Assembly (NCBI RefSeq): GCF_001884135.1
Contig: NZ_MAOC01000091.1
Location: 1-64,000 of the forward strand
Direction: 5' to 3'
DNA: 64,000 nucleotides
Source of the DNA: Bacillus nitratireducens
GTDB lineage: Bacteria > Bacillota > Bacilli > Bacillales > Bacillaceae_G
Each line of letters begins with the position of its first letter. Position 1 is the stretch's first letter. The notes below the pieces were generated by a model. That model made no database searches and was not told where the DNA came from. It saw nothing but the letters and a program-made list of their open reading frames with translations. Below, piece by piece: positions 8,148-18,120 of the stretch. A program made the translations under genes and the position numbers.

Positions 8148-8822
8148 ATGCGAGTTCTTATTGTCGAAGATGAAGAAGACTTACAAAATATATTAGTAAA
8201 AAGATTAAATGCAGAATATTATAGTGTCGATGGATGTGGGAATGGCGAAGATGCCTTAGATTATATAAGCATGGCTACCTATGATTTGATTGTGCTTGAC
8301 ATTATGATTCCCGGAATAGATGGTTTACAAGTATTACAAAGATTACGCGCGGACAATAATACAACTCCTGTCTTGCTTCTTACAGCTAAAGATACAATTG
8401 ATGATCGCGTAAAAGGACTCGACTTAGGCGCGGACGATTATTTAGTAAAGCCGTTTGCTTTTGACGAACTGTTAGCAAGAATTCGAGTGTTGATGCGAAG
8501 AAAAACAGGAAATACATCTAATGTGTTTGAAATCGCTGACCTAGTGGTAGATTGTAATATGCATAAAGTAACAAGAGGAAACCGAGTTATCACTCTTTCC
8601 AGTAAAGAATTTGCTATTTTAGAATATATGATTCGTAATAAAGAAGTTGTGTTGACACGAGATAAAATTGAGCAACATGTTTGGAATTACGACTATGAAG
8701 GTGGCTCGAATATTATTGATGTTTACGTCCGATACCTTCGTAAAAAAATTGATAGCCAGTTTGAAACGAAGTTAATTCATACAGTACGAGGAACTGGTTA
8801 CGTATTGCGAGTAGAATCATGA
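8148..8822 (+). CDS. OmpR/PhoB-family response regulator
   Basis: A 224-residue regulator. The receiver domain has acidic VEDEED near the start, phospho-acceptor Asp in LIVLDIMIPG and the LLTAK and VKPFAF switch residues. The C-terminal winged helix has RVITLSSKEFAILEYMI and RGTGYVL. The ATG at 8148 is seven bases after AGGAG; an ATG six bases earlier is too close to that site. It is co-transcribed with the sensor kinase (ATGA overlap) and resembles YkoG of B. subtilis, whose locus also includes PepSY genes. Confidence 0.88.
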   Translation: MRVLIVEDEEDLQNILVKRLNAEYYSVDGCGNGEDALDYISMATYDLIVLDIMIPGIDGLQVLQRLRADNNTTPVLLLTAKDTIDDRVKGLDLGADDYLVKPFAFDELLARIRVLMRRKTGNTSNVFEIADLVVDCNMHKVTRGNRVITLSSKEFAILEYMIRNKEVVLTRDKIEQHVWNYDYEGGSNIIDVYVRYLRKKIDSQFETKLIHTVRGTGYVLRVES

Positions 8823-10192
8823 AAAGACTATCAATAAAAATGAGAGTGACCCTATGGTATACGGGGCTAGTTGTAATTATTATGGCACTCGTGTTAGCTT
8901 TTATTTTAACTTCTTCAGATAAAGTTTTGCTTTTTAATATGAAAAATCAATTGAAGAGCACAGTAAAAGAAAGCATTGAAGATATCGAATATAAGCATGG
9001 ACAGTTAAAGATTGACGATGAATTTGAAGCCTTAGAAGATGGAGTAAATATCATCATTTATAGTAAACAAGGTGAGCTGCTGGCAGGACATAATCCAACA
9101 ACCTTTAATAAAAAGGTATCGCTTAAATCCGATGAAATACAAACCATTAAAGACGGTAATAAGGAATGGATAGTATATGATTTTCTCCATAATGTAGGCG
9201 GCGATGAGCAAGTCTGGGTTCGTGGCATAATGACCATGAATCAATTATCATCGACCATGAATACGCTTATTGTGGTAACACTCATCTCATTTCCATTGCT
9301 TATTCTCATTGCAGCAGCGGGAGGATATTTTATTACGCAAAGAGCGTTTCGACCTGTGCAACAAATGAGTGATTCAGCCAGTGAAATTGGTGATGGTAAA
9401 GATCTGTCGAAGAGAATTAATTTACAAGGTTCACCAAAAGACGAAATGTATCATTTAGCACAAACCTTTGACAAAATGTTTGAACGATTGGAGACATCAT
9501 TCGAAAGTGAAAAACAATTTACATCTGACGCATCTCATGAATTAAGAACACCAACATCTGTTATTATTTCGCAATGCGAATACGCTTTATCGCAGAGGAA
9601 TACTCCGAAAGAAATGGAAGAATCGTTAGAAGTAATTTTAAAGCAATCACGTAAAATGTCCGCGTTAATCTCACAACTCTTATTATTAGCAAGAGTTGAC
9701 CAAGGAGAGCATAGTACTTTTCAATTTGAATGTATCAATATGAGTGAATTAACGGAAATCGTTGTAGAAGAGCTTTCATTAATGGTTCAGGAAGCTTCGA
9801 TTGATATAACAACTAATATAGAGGAAGACCTGTTCATTAAAGCAGATCAAACATTGATGATGCGTTTATTAATGAATTTACTAACGAATGCAATTGCTTA
9901 TAGCAAAGCGAACGGCATTGTGAATATGCAACTGTTCCGTGATGAAACCAACATAATAGGTAAAGTCTCCGATAATGGCATAGGCATCAGCGAGCAACAT
10001 ATTGCGAAAATATGGGACCGCTTCTATCGAGTTGACGCAGCACGAACATCTTCAAACATTGGAAACACAGGTTTAGGATTGTCGATGGTAAAATGGATTG
10101 TCGAACTACACGGAGGAGAAATTACCGTTGAAAGTGAATTAGGAGAAGGCAGTACTTTTACATTTAAACTACCAATTGAAAACCGAGCATAA
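8819..10192 (+). CDS. Sensor histidine kinase
   Basis: A 457-residue membrane kinase. Transmembrane segments at about 12-30 and 150-173 flank an extracellular sensor of ~120 residues, followed by HAMP, a HisKA domain with SDASHELRTPTSVI (phospho-acceptor His), and an HATPase with LLTNAIAYSK (N box), DNGIGI (G1) and GLGLSMVKWIV (G2). Start ATG overlaps the response regulator stop (ATGA), so translation is coupled. The ligand is unknown; divergent PepSY and lipoprotein genes are likely functional partners. Confidence 0.88.
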   Translation: MKRLSIKMRVTLWYTGLVVIIMALVLAFILTSSDKVLLFNMKNQLKSTVKESIEDIEYKHGQLKIDDEFEALEDGVNIIIYSKQGELLAGHNPTTFNKKVSLKSDEIQTIKDGNKEWIVYDFLHNVGGDEQVWVRGIMTMNQLSSTMNTLIVVTLISFPLLILIAAAGGYFITQRAFRPVQQMSDSASEIGDGKDLSKRINLQGSPKDEMYHLAQTFDKMFERLETSFESEKQFTSDASHELRTPTSVIISQCEYALSQRNTPKEMEESLEVILKQSRKMSALISQLLLLARVDQGEHSTFQFECINMSELTEIVVEELSLMVQEASIDITTNIEEDLFIKADQTLMMRLLMNLLTNAIAYSKANGIVNMQLFRDETNIIGKVSDNGIGISEQHIAKIWDRFYRVDAARTSSNIGNTGLGLSMVKWIVELHGGEITVESELGEGSTFTFKLPIENRA

Positions 10193-10208
10193 TGTATGCT
10201 CGGTTTTC
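10178..10208 (+). terminator. Terminator of the two-component operon
   Basis: GAAAACCGAGCAT pairs with ATGCTCGGTTTTC around the kinase stop codon, followed by a T-rich tail. Confidence 0.7.
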
Positions 10209-10268
10209 GATTTAGAATAAAGATTGATTAAAAAGCTCTCTTCAGTCCTTATTTAAAAGTAAATACAA

Positions 10269-10312
10269 AACTCCATTTTGAAAAAAAGCGATCAAAATGG
10301 AGTTACTCTTTT
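10269..10312 (+). terminator. Second hairpin downstream of the two-component operon
   Basis: AACTCCATTTTG pairs with CAAAATGGAGTT across a 12-nt loop, followed by ACTCTTTTT. It may be a back-up terminator. Confidence 0.5.
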
Positions 10313-10369
10313 TAGCTATATATGAGATTTTACAAAACCATCTACTTAAATCCATTTTCCAAGTATACC

Positions 10370-10490
10370 ATTCAACAATCTGAAATATTCTAATCAATAC
10401 AATCACTCATTTAACTAAAAAAATTGGTTAATTGCATAACGTTCTTCTGACTTCTTTTTGTAAGAGCGCTACCCATCCTAGACATAAAAT
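10370..10490 (-). pseudogene. DUF1259 protein remnant with in-frame internal deletion
   Basis: The minus strand reads LCLGWVALLQKEV directly followed by RRTLCN and a stop at 10438-10440. The intact gene at 19271 reads LCLGRVALLQREV, then about 45 residues, then RKALCN. The 3' flanks (10370-10437 and 19205-19272) also align. So this is a degenerate copy of that gene and flank, with ~140 bp removed and everything upstream of LCLG lost at the junction with a palindromic repeat. Confidence 0.75.
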
Positions 10491-10494
10491 GAGC

Positions 10495-10575
10495 TTTTTT
10501 GTTACAAGTAAACACAAAATCTCGTTCTGGAGGTACTTTAAAATCTTAGCTTGATGGGTATGTGGCGATACCCCT
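10495..10575 (-). repeat. IS231-ended repeat copy truncating the DUF1259 remnant
   Basis: The minus strand reads GGGGTATCGCCACATACCC, ATCAAGCTAAGATTTTAAAG, then TCCAGAACGAGATTTTG, matching the right arm of the palindrome at 6935-7080. The left side abuts the DUF1259 remnant. Confidence 0.6.
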
Positions 10576-10937
10576 ACACACTAAAAGAGGCAGTAGAATC
10601 AAAACATATAATGAATGTGCAACGCTACTAATAGTGCCGACACACTCAAAATACACGTTAAGGTACGCGAGTAATTTAGTAACGTCCACCGTGATTCAAA
10701 TCTGACTCTGAGTTCATCCCATACGTTATAGAAGGTATACTTAATTTGATAAATTCCCCCAGCGATTTGACACTGTCCTAAAAACTGTTCAGCCAGTGTG
10801 CAAAGGTTTATTTTAAATTTCAAATTGCGTCAAGAAATTGGTTAACACCTTGCCCATTAAGCTAAGATTATATAGCTTTGATTTCATATGATATTTTTTC
10901 TTTTTCTACAGTATCAGTCCAGCTTATTAAAAATAAG
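10576..10937. other. Non-coding stretch with one more IS231-like end
   Basis: No credible gene is seen. An open frame at 10599-10823 (minus) starts with TTG and has no ribosome binding site. A solitary end CTTGCCCATTAAGCTAAG lies at about 10850. Confidence 0.5.
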
Positions 10938-10972
10938 AAAATCCCGTATTCAATAAAAATACGGGATTTTTA
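10938..10972 (-). terminator. Terminator of the CYP102A gene
   Basis: AAAATCCCGTATT pairs with AATACGGGATTTT, about 80 bp beyond the P450 stop; flanking A and T runs make it usable on both strands. Confidence 0.65.
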
Positions 10973-11052
10973 TAAATAAGTTTATTTTTAAAATTAACAC
11001 TGATTCGAAAGAAGTTCATTAGTTACATATTACTTATCTAATTAAGAAAAAT

Positions 11053-14000
11053 TCATATACCAGCCCAAACATCTTTTCCATATCGCCCTTCATCTTGCAC
11101 ACGATCCAACCAATTCCTTGCTTCTTGTTCACTGACTTCATGAATTTCTTGATATGCTTGACAAAGGGTGTCTTCTACATCAGGAGCCATTTTACTTCCA
11201 TCACCACATATATAAAGATGAGCTCCATTATCTAATAACGAAATTAAATTGATTCTATCTTGTTTTATTAAATGCTGTACATATGTTTTAGGATTTCCTT
11301 CTAGGCGAGAAAAAGCTGCGTGTAAAGAGATTAATCCATCTCTTTCATCATTTTCTAGTTCTGTACGATAGAGATAATCCTGTTCAGGATGACGACAACC
11401 AAAATATAGATGTGCTTCTCCTAAGTTAATACCTTTTTGCTTTTGAACACGACGTGCTTGTATGAATCCACGGAATGGTGCAATTCCAGTACCTGGTCCA
11501 ACCATGATAATTGGTGTTTCTGGATTTTCAGGTAATTGAAAGTTTGATTGTGGCGTTCGAATGAAACAAATAATCTCATCTTTATTATGACGCTGAGCTA
11601 AATAATTAGAAGCGACTCCTTCATATGTCCCTACCCCACTCCATGCAGGTGCATTAACAACACCAACCGTAATGCTCAGACGATTCTGTGCAACGAGTGG
11701 AGAGCTTGAAATAGAATAGTAACGCGGTTTGAGCGCAGGAAGAAGTTCTAAAAAGCGTTCAAATCGGATTTCACAAGCCTCATACTTTTCAAGAAGATTC
11801 AACATTGACATACGTTTCTTTAATATTTGTTCATGATAAACTCCCTCTTCCAATAATGATTCTAATTCCTTTTTATGAGGAGGGCATGCTGTAAATGTCA
11901 CCATTTCTCGTATTTGTGCTCGGGTGGCTGCTTCTTGAACTTCTACACTATAACTAAGAAGGTCAAATAAACTAACAGGACTGTCTAAAGGTATGTGATT
12001 TACACTGCGTCCACTTGCGCTCAGTATGACTTGATCTTTCCCGTTTAATCCGAAGCGTTTTAAAATTCGGTTGACATTTTTCTCACTATTAATTGGCAGC
12101 ACCCCAAGGTGGTCACCTTCTTGATACGTAGCGCCTTCTGGCAAGGATATCTCAATATGTCGCGTGCTTCTTTCACTGCTAGATGATTGAAGTTCACGAT
12201 TTTCTAGTATAGATGCATAAACTGCTTCATATGTTCGCGCAAGAGGAGATCCTCCAAGACGACTAACAAATTGTAAACTTAATGTACTACGTTCTTTCTC
12301 AATGTTTTTGTTAAGTTCCAATCCAAATGCCTTCATCGCATCAGACCACATGCTTTGTTTCCATTGCTCGAGTTGTTCCTCGAAATCACCACTTGCATCC
12401 GCTTCTCCACGTGTAGAAAATCTTGTTGCTCCTTTTTGAGCCATTTGCTCATCAATGTATCTTGGAATTCGCTGATAAGTACTAGCCCAATTATGATCTC
12501 CGCAACCAAACACTGCATATTGAACACCTTTTAGCTCATCCGCTTTTAATTCCTCCAACCATTGCACAAACTGCCCTGCATTACTTGGTGGTTTTCCATT
12601 ATAAGAAGAAGTTACAATAAGAACCCCTCCTTCTTTTGGCAGACTTCCAATTCGATCGTTAAGAGCTACCACTTCCGTTTGAACACCTTCTAAACTAGCC
12701 GTATCTGCTAATTCTCTTGCAATACCTTCTGCTACCCCTGTATCCGAGCCATACAAAACAAGAAGCGAAAGATTGTCGGCTCCAATAATAGAAGGAGTCT
12801 TCTGAACTTGCTGTTCGATTTCATCGTTTTTCAGTTTCTCCTCTATAGGCGCAAGAACAGTAGTATGGCTAATAGTTTGATTTCGGGGTAGAATCCTAAT
12901 TTTAAAATCACCAGGCTTTAGCGTTAATGTTTGTTTTACGTCCAGCTGATAGTCTTGATAATCAATTAATTCAAAATGTTGAAGAAGCATTCCCATTACG
13001 AGTGTGGCTTCATGAAGTGCAAACTGCATACCGATACATGCTCGTTGACCATTTCCAAATGGCTTATAAGCATGATGAGGAACCTTATCCAGCTCTTCAA
13101 ATCGTTCAGGTTGGAATTCTTCCACATTGTCTCCCCACGCGTCTTTATCCCTATGTAGCTGTGGAATAAGAACAGAAATACGATCTTCTCCTTTCTTAAT
13201 TGGATATTTCCCACCAATCACTGTATCCTCTTTTGCATAGAGACTGAATGCTGGAGCAGTAGGCCATAGACGTAGCGATTCATTTAAAATCATCCGGATA
13301 TACTTTAGTTTCATAACTTGTTGGTATGTTGGAGTGGGATCTGTTAAAACCCGATCTACTTCTTCATAGGCTTTTTTCAATTTATCTGGATTCTTTAATA
13401 AAAAATAGATTGCAAAAGATAATAATCCACTTGTTGTTTCATGCCCAGCTATTAAAAAAGTGATAATTTGGAAACGAATATTTTCATCATCTAATTTTTC
13501 ACCAGTTTCCGGATCCTGCACATTTAACATACGGGAAAGTAAATCATTTTCTTCCTGATTTCCACTACTTTTACGTTCAGCAATAATATTATCTACTAAA
13601 GAAAACATAGATTGAATATCATGCTGAAATTGACGTTTCGTTCTCCACATGAGTTTGTCTTCTATATCCAGTCTCTGTAATTGGTGCATCGCCTCATCTA
13701 AAGCACGACTCATGCTAGTAATAAAAGGATGAGAGGTCTCACGATAAAAGCTATTAAATCGGTAATTAAAACCACATAGACCAATTGTATCCAATGTAAG
13801 GCGGGTCATATCCTCCGGAACATCCACATTTTCATTTGGATTAAGTCGTGCCCATTTTTGAACGAGTTGTACGGCAATATCAACCATCATGCCATGGTAA
13901 TCTTTCATTGCCCGTTGACTGAATGTAGGCATCAAAATATTATGAGCTTTTTTCCAGTTAGGCTCGTCAGTCTCACTTGTAAATAATCCGTCCCCAGCAA

Positions 14001-14250
14001 AGGCACGAACTTTTGCTAAAGCACCATCTATACTTTTATCGAACCGTGTTTCGTCACAGACTTCTGCTACCAGTTCATGTCCAGAAACGACAATGATGGC
14101 ATCACTTAAAGTTTGAATTCGAAAAATGGGACCATACTCTTCCGCTATCTTGATAAAGGATAGGGTCGGTTTATCTTTATCGATTAATGGGAGATTCCCC
14201 AGCAATCCATATGTTTTCGGTTGAGGAATAGCAGATACTTTTTTATCCAT
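11053..14250 (-). CDS. cyp102A: Bifunctional cytochrome P450 / NADPH-P450 reductase (CYP102A, BM3 type)
   Basis: A 1065-residue soluble fusion enzyme that hydroxylates fatty acids near the omega end using NADPH and O2. The heme domain has the I-helix motif AGHETTS, the ExxR motif in NESLR, and the heme ligand Cys in [10 protein letters not shown] at about residue 400; the active-site Phe in GDGLFTS is kept. The reductase follows: FMN site [13 protein letters not shown] site [11 protein letters not shown] as [16 protein letters not shown] site [11 protein letters not shown], ending RYGKDVWAG. Start 14250 follows GAAAGGG and gives the usual family length. No BM3R1-type TetR repressor gene lies beside it. 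The residue pattern fits B. cereus CYP102A5. Confidence 0.95.
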   Translation of the reverse strand: MDKKVSAIPQPKTYGLLGNLPLIDKDKPTLSFIKIAEEYGPIFRIQTLSDAIIVVSGHELVAEVCDETRFDKSIDGALAKVRAFAGDGLFTSETDEPNWKKAHNILMPTFSQRAMKDYHGMMVDIAVQLVQKWARLNPNENVDVPEDMTRLTLDTIGLCGFNYRFNSFYRETSHPFITSMSRALDEAMHQLQRLDIEDKLMWRTKRQFQHDIQSMFSLVDNIIAERKSSGNQEENDLLSRMLNVQDPETGEKLDDENIRFQIITFLIAGHETTSGLLSFAIYFLLKNPDKLKKAYEEVDRVLTDPTPTYQQVMKLKYIRMILNESLRLWPTAPAFSLYAKEDTVIGGKYPIKKGEDRISVLIPQLHRDKDAWGDNVEEFQPERFEELDKVPHHAYKPFGNGQRACIGMQFALHEATLVMGMLLQHFELIDYQDYQLDVKQTLTLKPGDFKIRILPRNQTISHTTVLAPIEEKLKNDEIEQQVQKTPSIIGADNLSLLVLYGSDTGVAEGIARELADTASLEGVQTEVVALNDRIGSLPKEGGVLIVTSSYNGKPPSNAGQFVQWLEELKADELKGVQYAVFGCGDHNWASTYQRIPRYIDEQMAQKGATRFSTRGEADASGDFEEQLEQWKQSMWSDAMKAFGLELNKNIEKERSTLSLQFVSRLGGSPLARTYEAVYASILENRELQSSSSERSTRHIEISLPEGATYQEGDHLGVLPINSEKNVNRILKRFGLNGKDQVILSASGRSVNHIPLDSPVSLFDLLSYSVEVQEAATRAQIREMVTFTACPPHKKELESLLEEGVYHEQILKKRMSMLNLLEKYEACEIRFERFLELLPALKPRYYSISSSPLVAQNRLSITVGVVNAPAWSGVGTYEGVASNYLAQRHNKDEIICFIRTPQSNFQLPENPETPIIMVGPGTGIAPFRGFIQARRVQKQKGINLGEAHLYFGCRHPEQDYLYRTELENDERDGLISLHAAFSRLEGNPKTYVQHLIKQDRINLISLLDNGAHLYICGDGSKMAPDVEDTLCQAYQEIHEVSEQEARNWLDRVQDEGRYGKDVWAGI

Positions 14251-14812
14251 TAAAAACACCCTTTCAAAAAAGCATGAAATAAAATATCCCATTCAATAAA
14301 AAGAAGATAGCAATGAATCGCCTGGGATAAAGATATGTAATTGATTACCTTACTTTATCTTTTCCCTAACTATTCACGATTATGATTTTGCTTATAAGGT
14401 TGGTAATCTAAGTTGTTTGTTGATATTAGATTTATAACTTGCAGAGAAAATACTAAATTAAAATGAAGCGAATTATTATAATTGGAGCATTATAATGTTA
14501 GTGTTAAAAGATAATCTAAAATTATTAATGTTTATGAGAAATTGCAAAACGGATGTCATCTCTTGTATTTGTTTATAAAACGCTCATTTTGATTCATCTT
14601 TTTTATAAATCAAATTCAACCTAAAAACTCCCCACATATTTTGATCAAACTTTATTTTACAGCTACAGTTGCACTACATATCCGTCAAGCTAAGAAAAGC
14701 GAATACCCAAAACAAAGAAGTTGACGAGCTTAAGATTGTAGTATTTGGAAAGCCCATAGTTTCTAATGTCCATTCAAACAAATACGATAAGCAAGTAATT
14801 GTTTGACTAGTA
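14251..14812. other. Intergenic region upstream of CYP102A
   Basis: AT-rich, no gene seen. It should contain the P450 promoter, but no clear operator palindrome was found. A solitary IS231-like end, ACATATCCGTCAAGCTAAG, lies at about 14677-14695, facing away from the P450 gene. Confidence 0.5.
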
Positions 14813-14844
14813 AAAAGGATCTGATATGAATATCAGATCCTTTT
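14813..14844. terminator. Hairpin upstream of phzF, first copy
   Basis: GGATCTGATAT pairs with ATATCAGATCC with A and T runs outside (14817-14840 core). The same stem recurs at 15947-15976 on the other side of phzF. Confidence 0.6.
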
Positions 14845-14851
14845 AGACTAT

Positions 14852-14898
14852 AGACAAACTATTTTTGGAGAGTTCAGATGCTAAAAAATAGTTTGTCT
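14852..14898. promoter_or_regulatory. Perfect 15-bp inverted repeat in the phzF leader
   Basis: AGACAAACTATTTTT (14852-14866) pairs exactly with AAAAATAGTTTGTCT (14884-14898) across a 17-nt loop. It lies about 90 bp before the phzF start and is followed by CTTGCTTTAT. It may be an attenuator or operator. Confidence 0.45.
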
Positions 14899-14990
14899 CT
14901 TGCTTTATAGCAAATTTATCCAACAACATTTATACGTAGTGCTTTCTATGCTACAATTTACTATAAGTGAGTGAGGAAGGCAGGTGTCTT

Positions 14991-15848
14991 ATGAAAATAT
15001 CCGTTTATGTTGCAAGTGCATTTAGCAAGGATCATAAAGGCGGAAATAAAGCAGGAGTGGTATTTATTGAGAATACATTGACCACTACTCAAAAAATGGC
15101 AATAGCCAAACAACTGGGCTATGCGGAAACCGCATTTATATCAGAATCTGAAATTGCTGATTATAAATTTGAGTATTTTACACCAAAAGAAGAAGTTGAT
15201 TTATGTGGTCATGCCACAATTGGTTCTTTCGCTATACTGATGCATTTAAATAAACTTTTCAGGAATCGCTATACGATTGAAACGAACAGCGGTGTTCTTA
15301 CTATTACCATAAAAGATGACATGATATTCATGGAACAAAACAAACCGATATTCTATGATGTTGTATCTCCAAACGAGTTCATCGACTGTTTTGACATTAA
15401 AGCTATAGACAATACATATCCAATTCAGATTGTCTCCACGGGCTTAAAAGATATTTTAATTCCTATAAAAAGCGAAACACAATTACATGCACTGCAACTT
15501 AATTTTGAAAAAATTAAAGAAATCAGCAAGTATTATAATGTTGTCGGGATGCATCTATATACTTTTAATGACAATCGAATTATATGCAGAAATTTCGCTC
15601 CACTATACGACATCAATGAAGAAGCAGCGACTGGAACTTCAAACGGTGCATTAGCTTGCTACCTTTATGAACAGCACTACTTGCAAAAAGAAGTCTATGT
15701 ATTTGAACAAGGTTATTCTTTACACTCGCCTTCCGAAATATTAGTTAAATTAGCAACCAATAGCAAGAATGCAATAGAAAAAGTTTATGTTGGCGGCAAA
15801 GGCTATTACTGTGAAACTAAGTGTTTAAATGTAGAAAATATTGAGTGA
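14991..15848 (+). CDS. PhzF family protein (isomerase-like)
   Basis: A 285-residue cytoplasmic protein of the PhzF / diaminopimelate-epimerase-like fold. Signature parts are AFSKDHKGGNKAGVVF, QLGYAETAFI with the catalytic Glu, FFTPKEEVDLCGHATIG as FTPKEEVDLCGHATIG, and the C-terminal repeat DINEEAATGTSNGALACYL. The ATG at 14991 is preceded by GAGGAAGGCAGG. No phenazine genes are near, so the substrate is unknown. The gene is isolated and bracketed by matched hairpins, which suggests a gene acquired or moved as one transcription unit. Confidence 0.82.
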   Translation: MKISVYVASAFSKDHKGGNKAGVVFIENTLTTTQKMAIAKQLGYAETAFISESEIADYKFEYFTPKEEVDLCGHATIGSFAILMHLNKLFRNRYTIETNSGVLTITIKDDMIFMEQNKPIFYDVVSPNEFIDCFDIKAIDNTYPIQIVSTGLKDILIPIKSETQLHALQLNFEKIKEISKYYNVVGMHLYTFNDNRIICRNFAPLYDINEEAATGTSNGALACYLYEQHYLQKEVYVFEQGYSLHSPSEILVKLATNSKNAIEKVYVGGKGYYCETKCLNVENIE

Positions 15849-15901
15849 AAATAAAAAAAACGAATAACAAGGTTGAGAAGGATAGAGAAATAGATAAAAA
15901 A

Positions 15902-15935
15902 ACAAACACATTATTTAATTGAACAATGTGTTTGT
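15902..15935 (+). terminator. Terminator of phzF-family gene
   Basis: ACAAACACATT pairs with AATGTGTTTGT about 55 bp after the stop, followed by CTTCAATTT. Confidence 0.55.
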
Positions 15936-15946
15936 CTTCAATTTGA

Positions 15947-15976
15947 AAGGGTCTGATATGAATATCAGATCCTTTT
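15947..15976. terminator. Hairpin downstream of phzF, second copy
   Basis: GGTCTGATAT pairs with ATATCAGATCC, followed by TTTTT. Apart from one base it is the same hairpin as at 14813-14844. Confidence 0.6.
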
Positions 15977-16112
15977 TACTATATATAATTATTTCACTGG
16001 TTCTTTTCCAAATTTAAATACCAGCGCCTTAGCAGCAGAAATTTGCATTTCTTCATAGTCTAACTAAACAGTAAAAACTTATAGGAATCATGATCTAAAG
16101 TTTTATTTTACT

Positions 16113-17591
16113 CTACCGATTTAACCTCTCGACAGCTTCCGCGCTTGTATCTACACGTTTAACGAAAAAAACTAATAGTAGGGCAACAATATTCATGCCA
16201 AGCGCTACATAGAACGAATATTGAATTCCGGATAATAAAGCCTTCTGAGTTAATATTGCCTTCGTAGTTTCTGTGAAGGTTGTTGGATCTACATCAGCCA
16301 TTAGACTTTCAGCTTTTGTTTTTGTTACAGAATTCATAATCGTAACAAGGATAGCAGTACCAATCGAACCGGACACTTGTTGGGCTGTATTATTAACAGC
16401 TGTACCGTGCGGATTTAAGCGAGTTGGCAATTGATTAAGGCCGTTTGTCATAAGTGGCATCATCACCATCGCCATCCCAAACATCCGCAGTGTGTAAATA
16501 AGAATAATATGTGTGTGACTAGAGTCGATTTGCAGATTTGCCAGCATATAAGTTGAAACAGCTGTAATGGAAAGTCCTACTATACCAAGAATCCGAGGGC
16601 CATATTTATCAAATAGTTTACCTGTAATTGGTGACATAACCCCCATTATTACCGCACCTGGCAGCATCATCAGCCCAGAGCTCAGCGGCGAAATACCGCG
16701 GACGTTTTGTACATAAGCTGGTGTTAAAATCATACCCGAAAACATGGCCACTGCGTTGACAATTGCAATTACAGATGCAAGTGCAAACATTGGGTACTTG
16801 TAAACACGTAAATCCAATAACGGTTCATTCATTTTTAATTGGCGGATAATGAAAGTAATTAGGGAAATAGCGCCTATGATTAAGGTCGTTAAGACAACTT
16901 TATTCGTCCAACCGTCGGAGCTTGCAGAACTGAATCCATATAACAAACCGCCAAAACCGACAGAAGATAATAATAATGAAAGATAATCTAGTTTTGCATT
17001 TTTGTTTTGTCTCATGACATTCTCCGATTTCCAAATCCCTAACAGTAAGCTAATGATTGCTAACGGTAAAATCATTTCAAAAAGCAAACGCCAGTCATAA
17101 TACTCTACAATATAACCTGATAGTGTCGGTCCAATTGCTGGAGCTGTAATCATAACTAATCCAAAAATCCCCATTGCTGTTCCCCTTTTTTCTCTTGGAA
17201 AGCTTACTAGCATAATATTCATTAACAAAGGCCCCATGACTGAAGAGCCTGCTGCTTGAACCATCCGGCCAGTAAGTAATAAACTAAAGTTCGGTGCTAA
17301 AGCCGCTAAGGCCGTACCAAGAATAAAAATCACCATAGATGTAATAAATAAGCTCCTATTGGAGAAGCGGGTTATTAAAAATGCTGATGCCGGAATTAAT
17401 ATACCACTTACAAGCATATACCCTGTAGAAAGCCACTGGATCGTTGAATAATCTTTAATGTCTAAATCCTTCATTATTGATGGCAAGGCTACATTTAAAA
17501 GCGAGTTGTTGAGAAATGAAACAAATGCCCCAATAAAAAGGATTACAAGCATTAAATATGGTGGTTTTCTTTTATGTAATGTTTCACTCAT
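16113..17591 (-). CDS. DHA2-family MFS drug transporter (EmrB/QacA type)
   Basis: About 492 residues with 14 predicted membrane segments, a proton-driven exporter of the inner membrane. Typical motifs are LNNSLLNVALPSIMKDL in helix 1, WLSTGYMLVSGILIPASAFL, GRMVQAAGSSVMGPLL (motif A/B region) and GPTLSGYIV (motif C, antiporter signature). The ATG at 17591 follows GAAGGGG; longer open sequence upstream lacks a site. No TetR or MarR gene is adjacent. The substrate cannot be predicted. Confidence 0.85.
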   Translation of the reverse strand: MSETLHKRKPPYLMLVILFIGAFVSFLNNSLLNVALPSIMKDLDIKDYSTIQWLSTGYMLVSGILIPASAFLITRFSNRSLFITSMVIFILGTALAALAPNFSLLLTGRMVQAAGSSVMGPLLMNIMLVSFPREKRGTAMGIFGLVMITAPAIGPTLSGYIVEYYDWRLLFEMILPLAIISLLLGIWKSENVMRQNKNAKLDYLSLLLSSVGFGGLLYGFSSASSDGWTNKVVLTTLIIGAISLITFIIRQLKMNEPLLDLRVYKYPMFALASVIAIVNAVAMFSGMILTPAYVQNVRGISPLSSGLMMLPGAVIMGVMSPITGKLFDKYGPRILGIVGLSITAVSTYMLANLQIDSSHTHIILIYTLRMFGMAMVMMPLMTNGLNQLPTRLNPHGTAVNNTAQQVSGSIGTAILVTIMNSVTKTKAESLMADVDPTTFTETTKAILTQKALLSGIQYSFYVALGMNIVALLLVFFVKRVDTSAEAVERLNR

Positions 17592-17875
17592 ATATTTATT
17601 TGCCCCTTCATTATAAATTCCATTAATTCGTTTAAGTCGTTTGCATATCTGCACAAGAATACATTGTCCTTGCAGTATTTTGCCAAACTCTTCGAAGGGA
17701 TATTCTCTTTTTAGCAATTCTAATTACTCAACATAACATTTTTAAATCTTTTTTATTGATTAAACCTTTATAAACATTTAAATAAGATTTTGAATGAATA
17801 TTTAAATACATTTGTTAACCGAAATTACATTAGGCTAAAATAAACAAAAGGAGCAACTGAAAATACCCTTCTAAA
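17592..17875. other. Intergenic region upstream of the DHA2 transporter
   Basis: AT-rich, carries the leader and presumed promoter of the transporter. Nothing else recognised. Confidence 0.4.
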
Positions 17876-17993
17876 ATAAAGTGAAACTTTAATTAGTGGG
17901 ACTATTACAGGCAGCCCAACCCCCATCAAACTTCTTTGCTTTCGCTGAATTTTGAGTTGGCGGCGTCTTACTGCCCACAAATAGCGGAATAAA
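17876..17993 (+). repeat. bcr1-like repeat, copy 2 (internally shortened, ATAAA duplication)
   Basis: Begins ATAAAGTGAAACTTTAATTA and ends AGCGGAATAAA, so it keeps the ATAAA flanks, but is only 118 bp. The central part present in copy 1 (the stem after CAGTGGGG and the GAACCAATCGGGC segment) is missing. Confidence 0.75.
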
Positions 17994-18120
17994 TCAACAA
18001 GACCACACACCCATTCTTTTAAATACGGGCTTGTAAATCTAGTTATGTAACCATCCATAAAAAGGAATATTACATAGGCTAAGTCTAACATTACATTTTT
18101 AAAGTGAGGGGAATAAGCTT

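Noticed and set aside
10599-10823. Minus-strand 74-codon frame between IS231-like ends
   Set aside because: TTG start without ribosome binding site, and no similarity recognised; likely chance frame.
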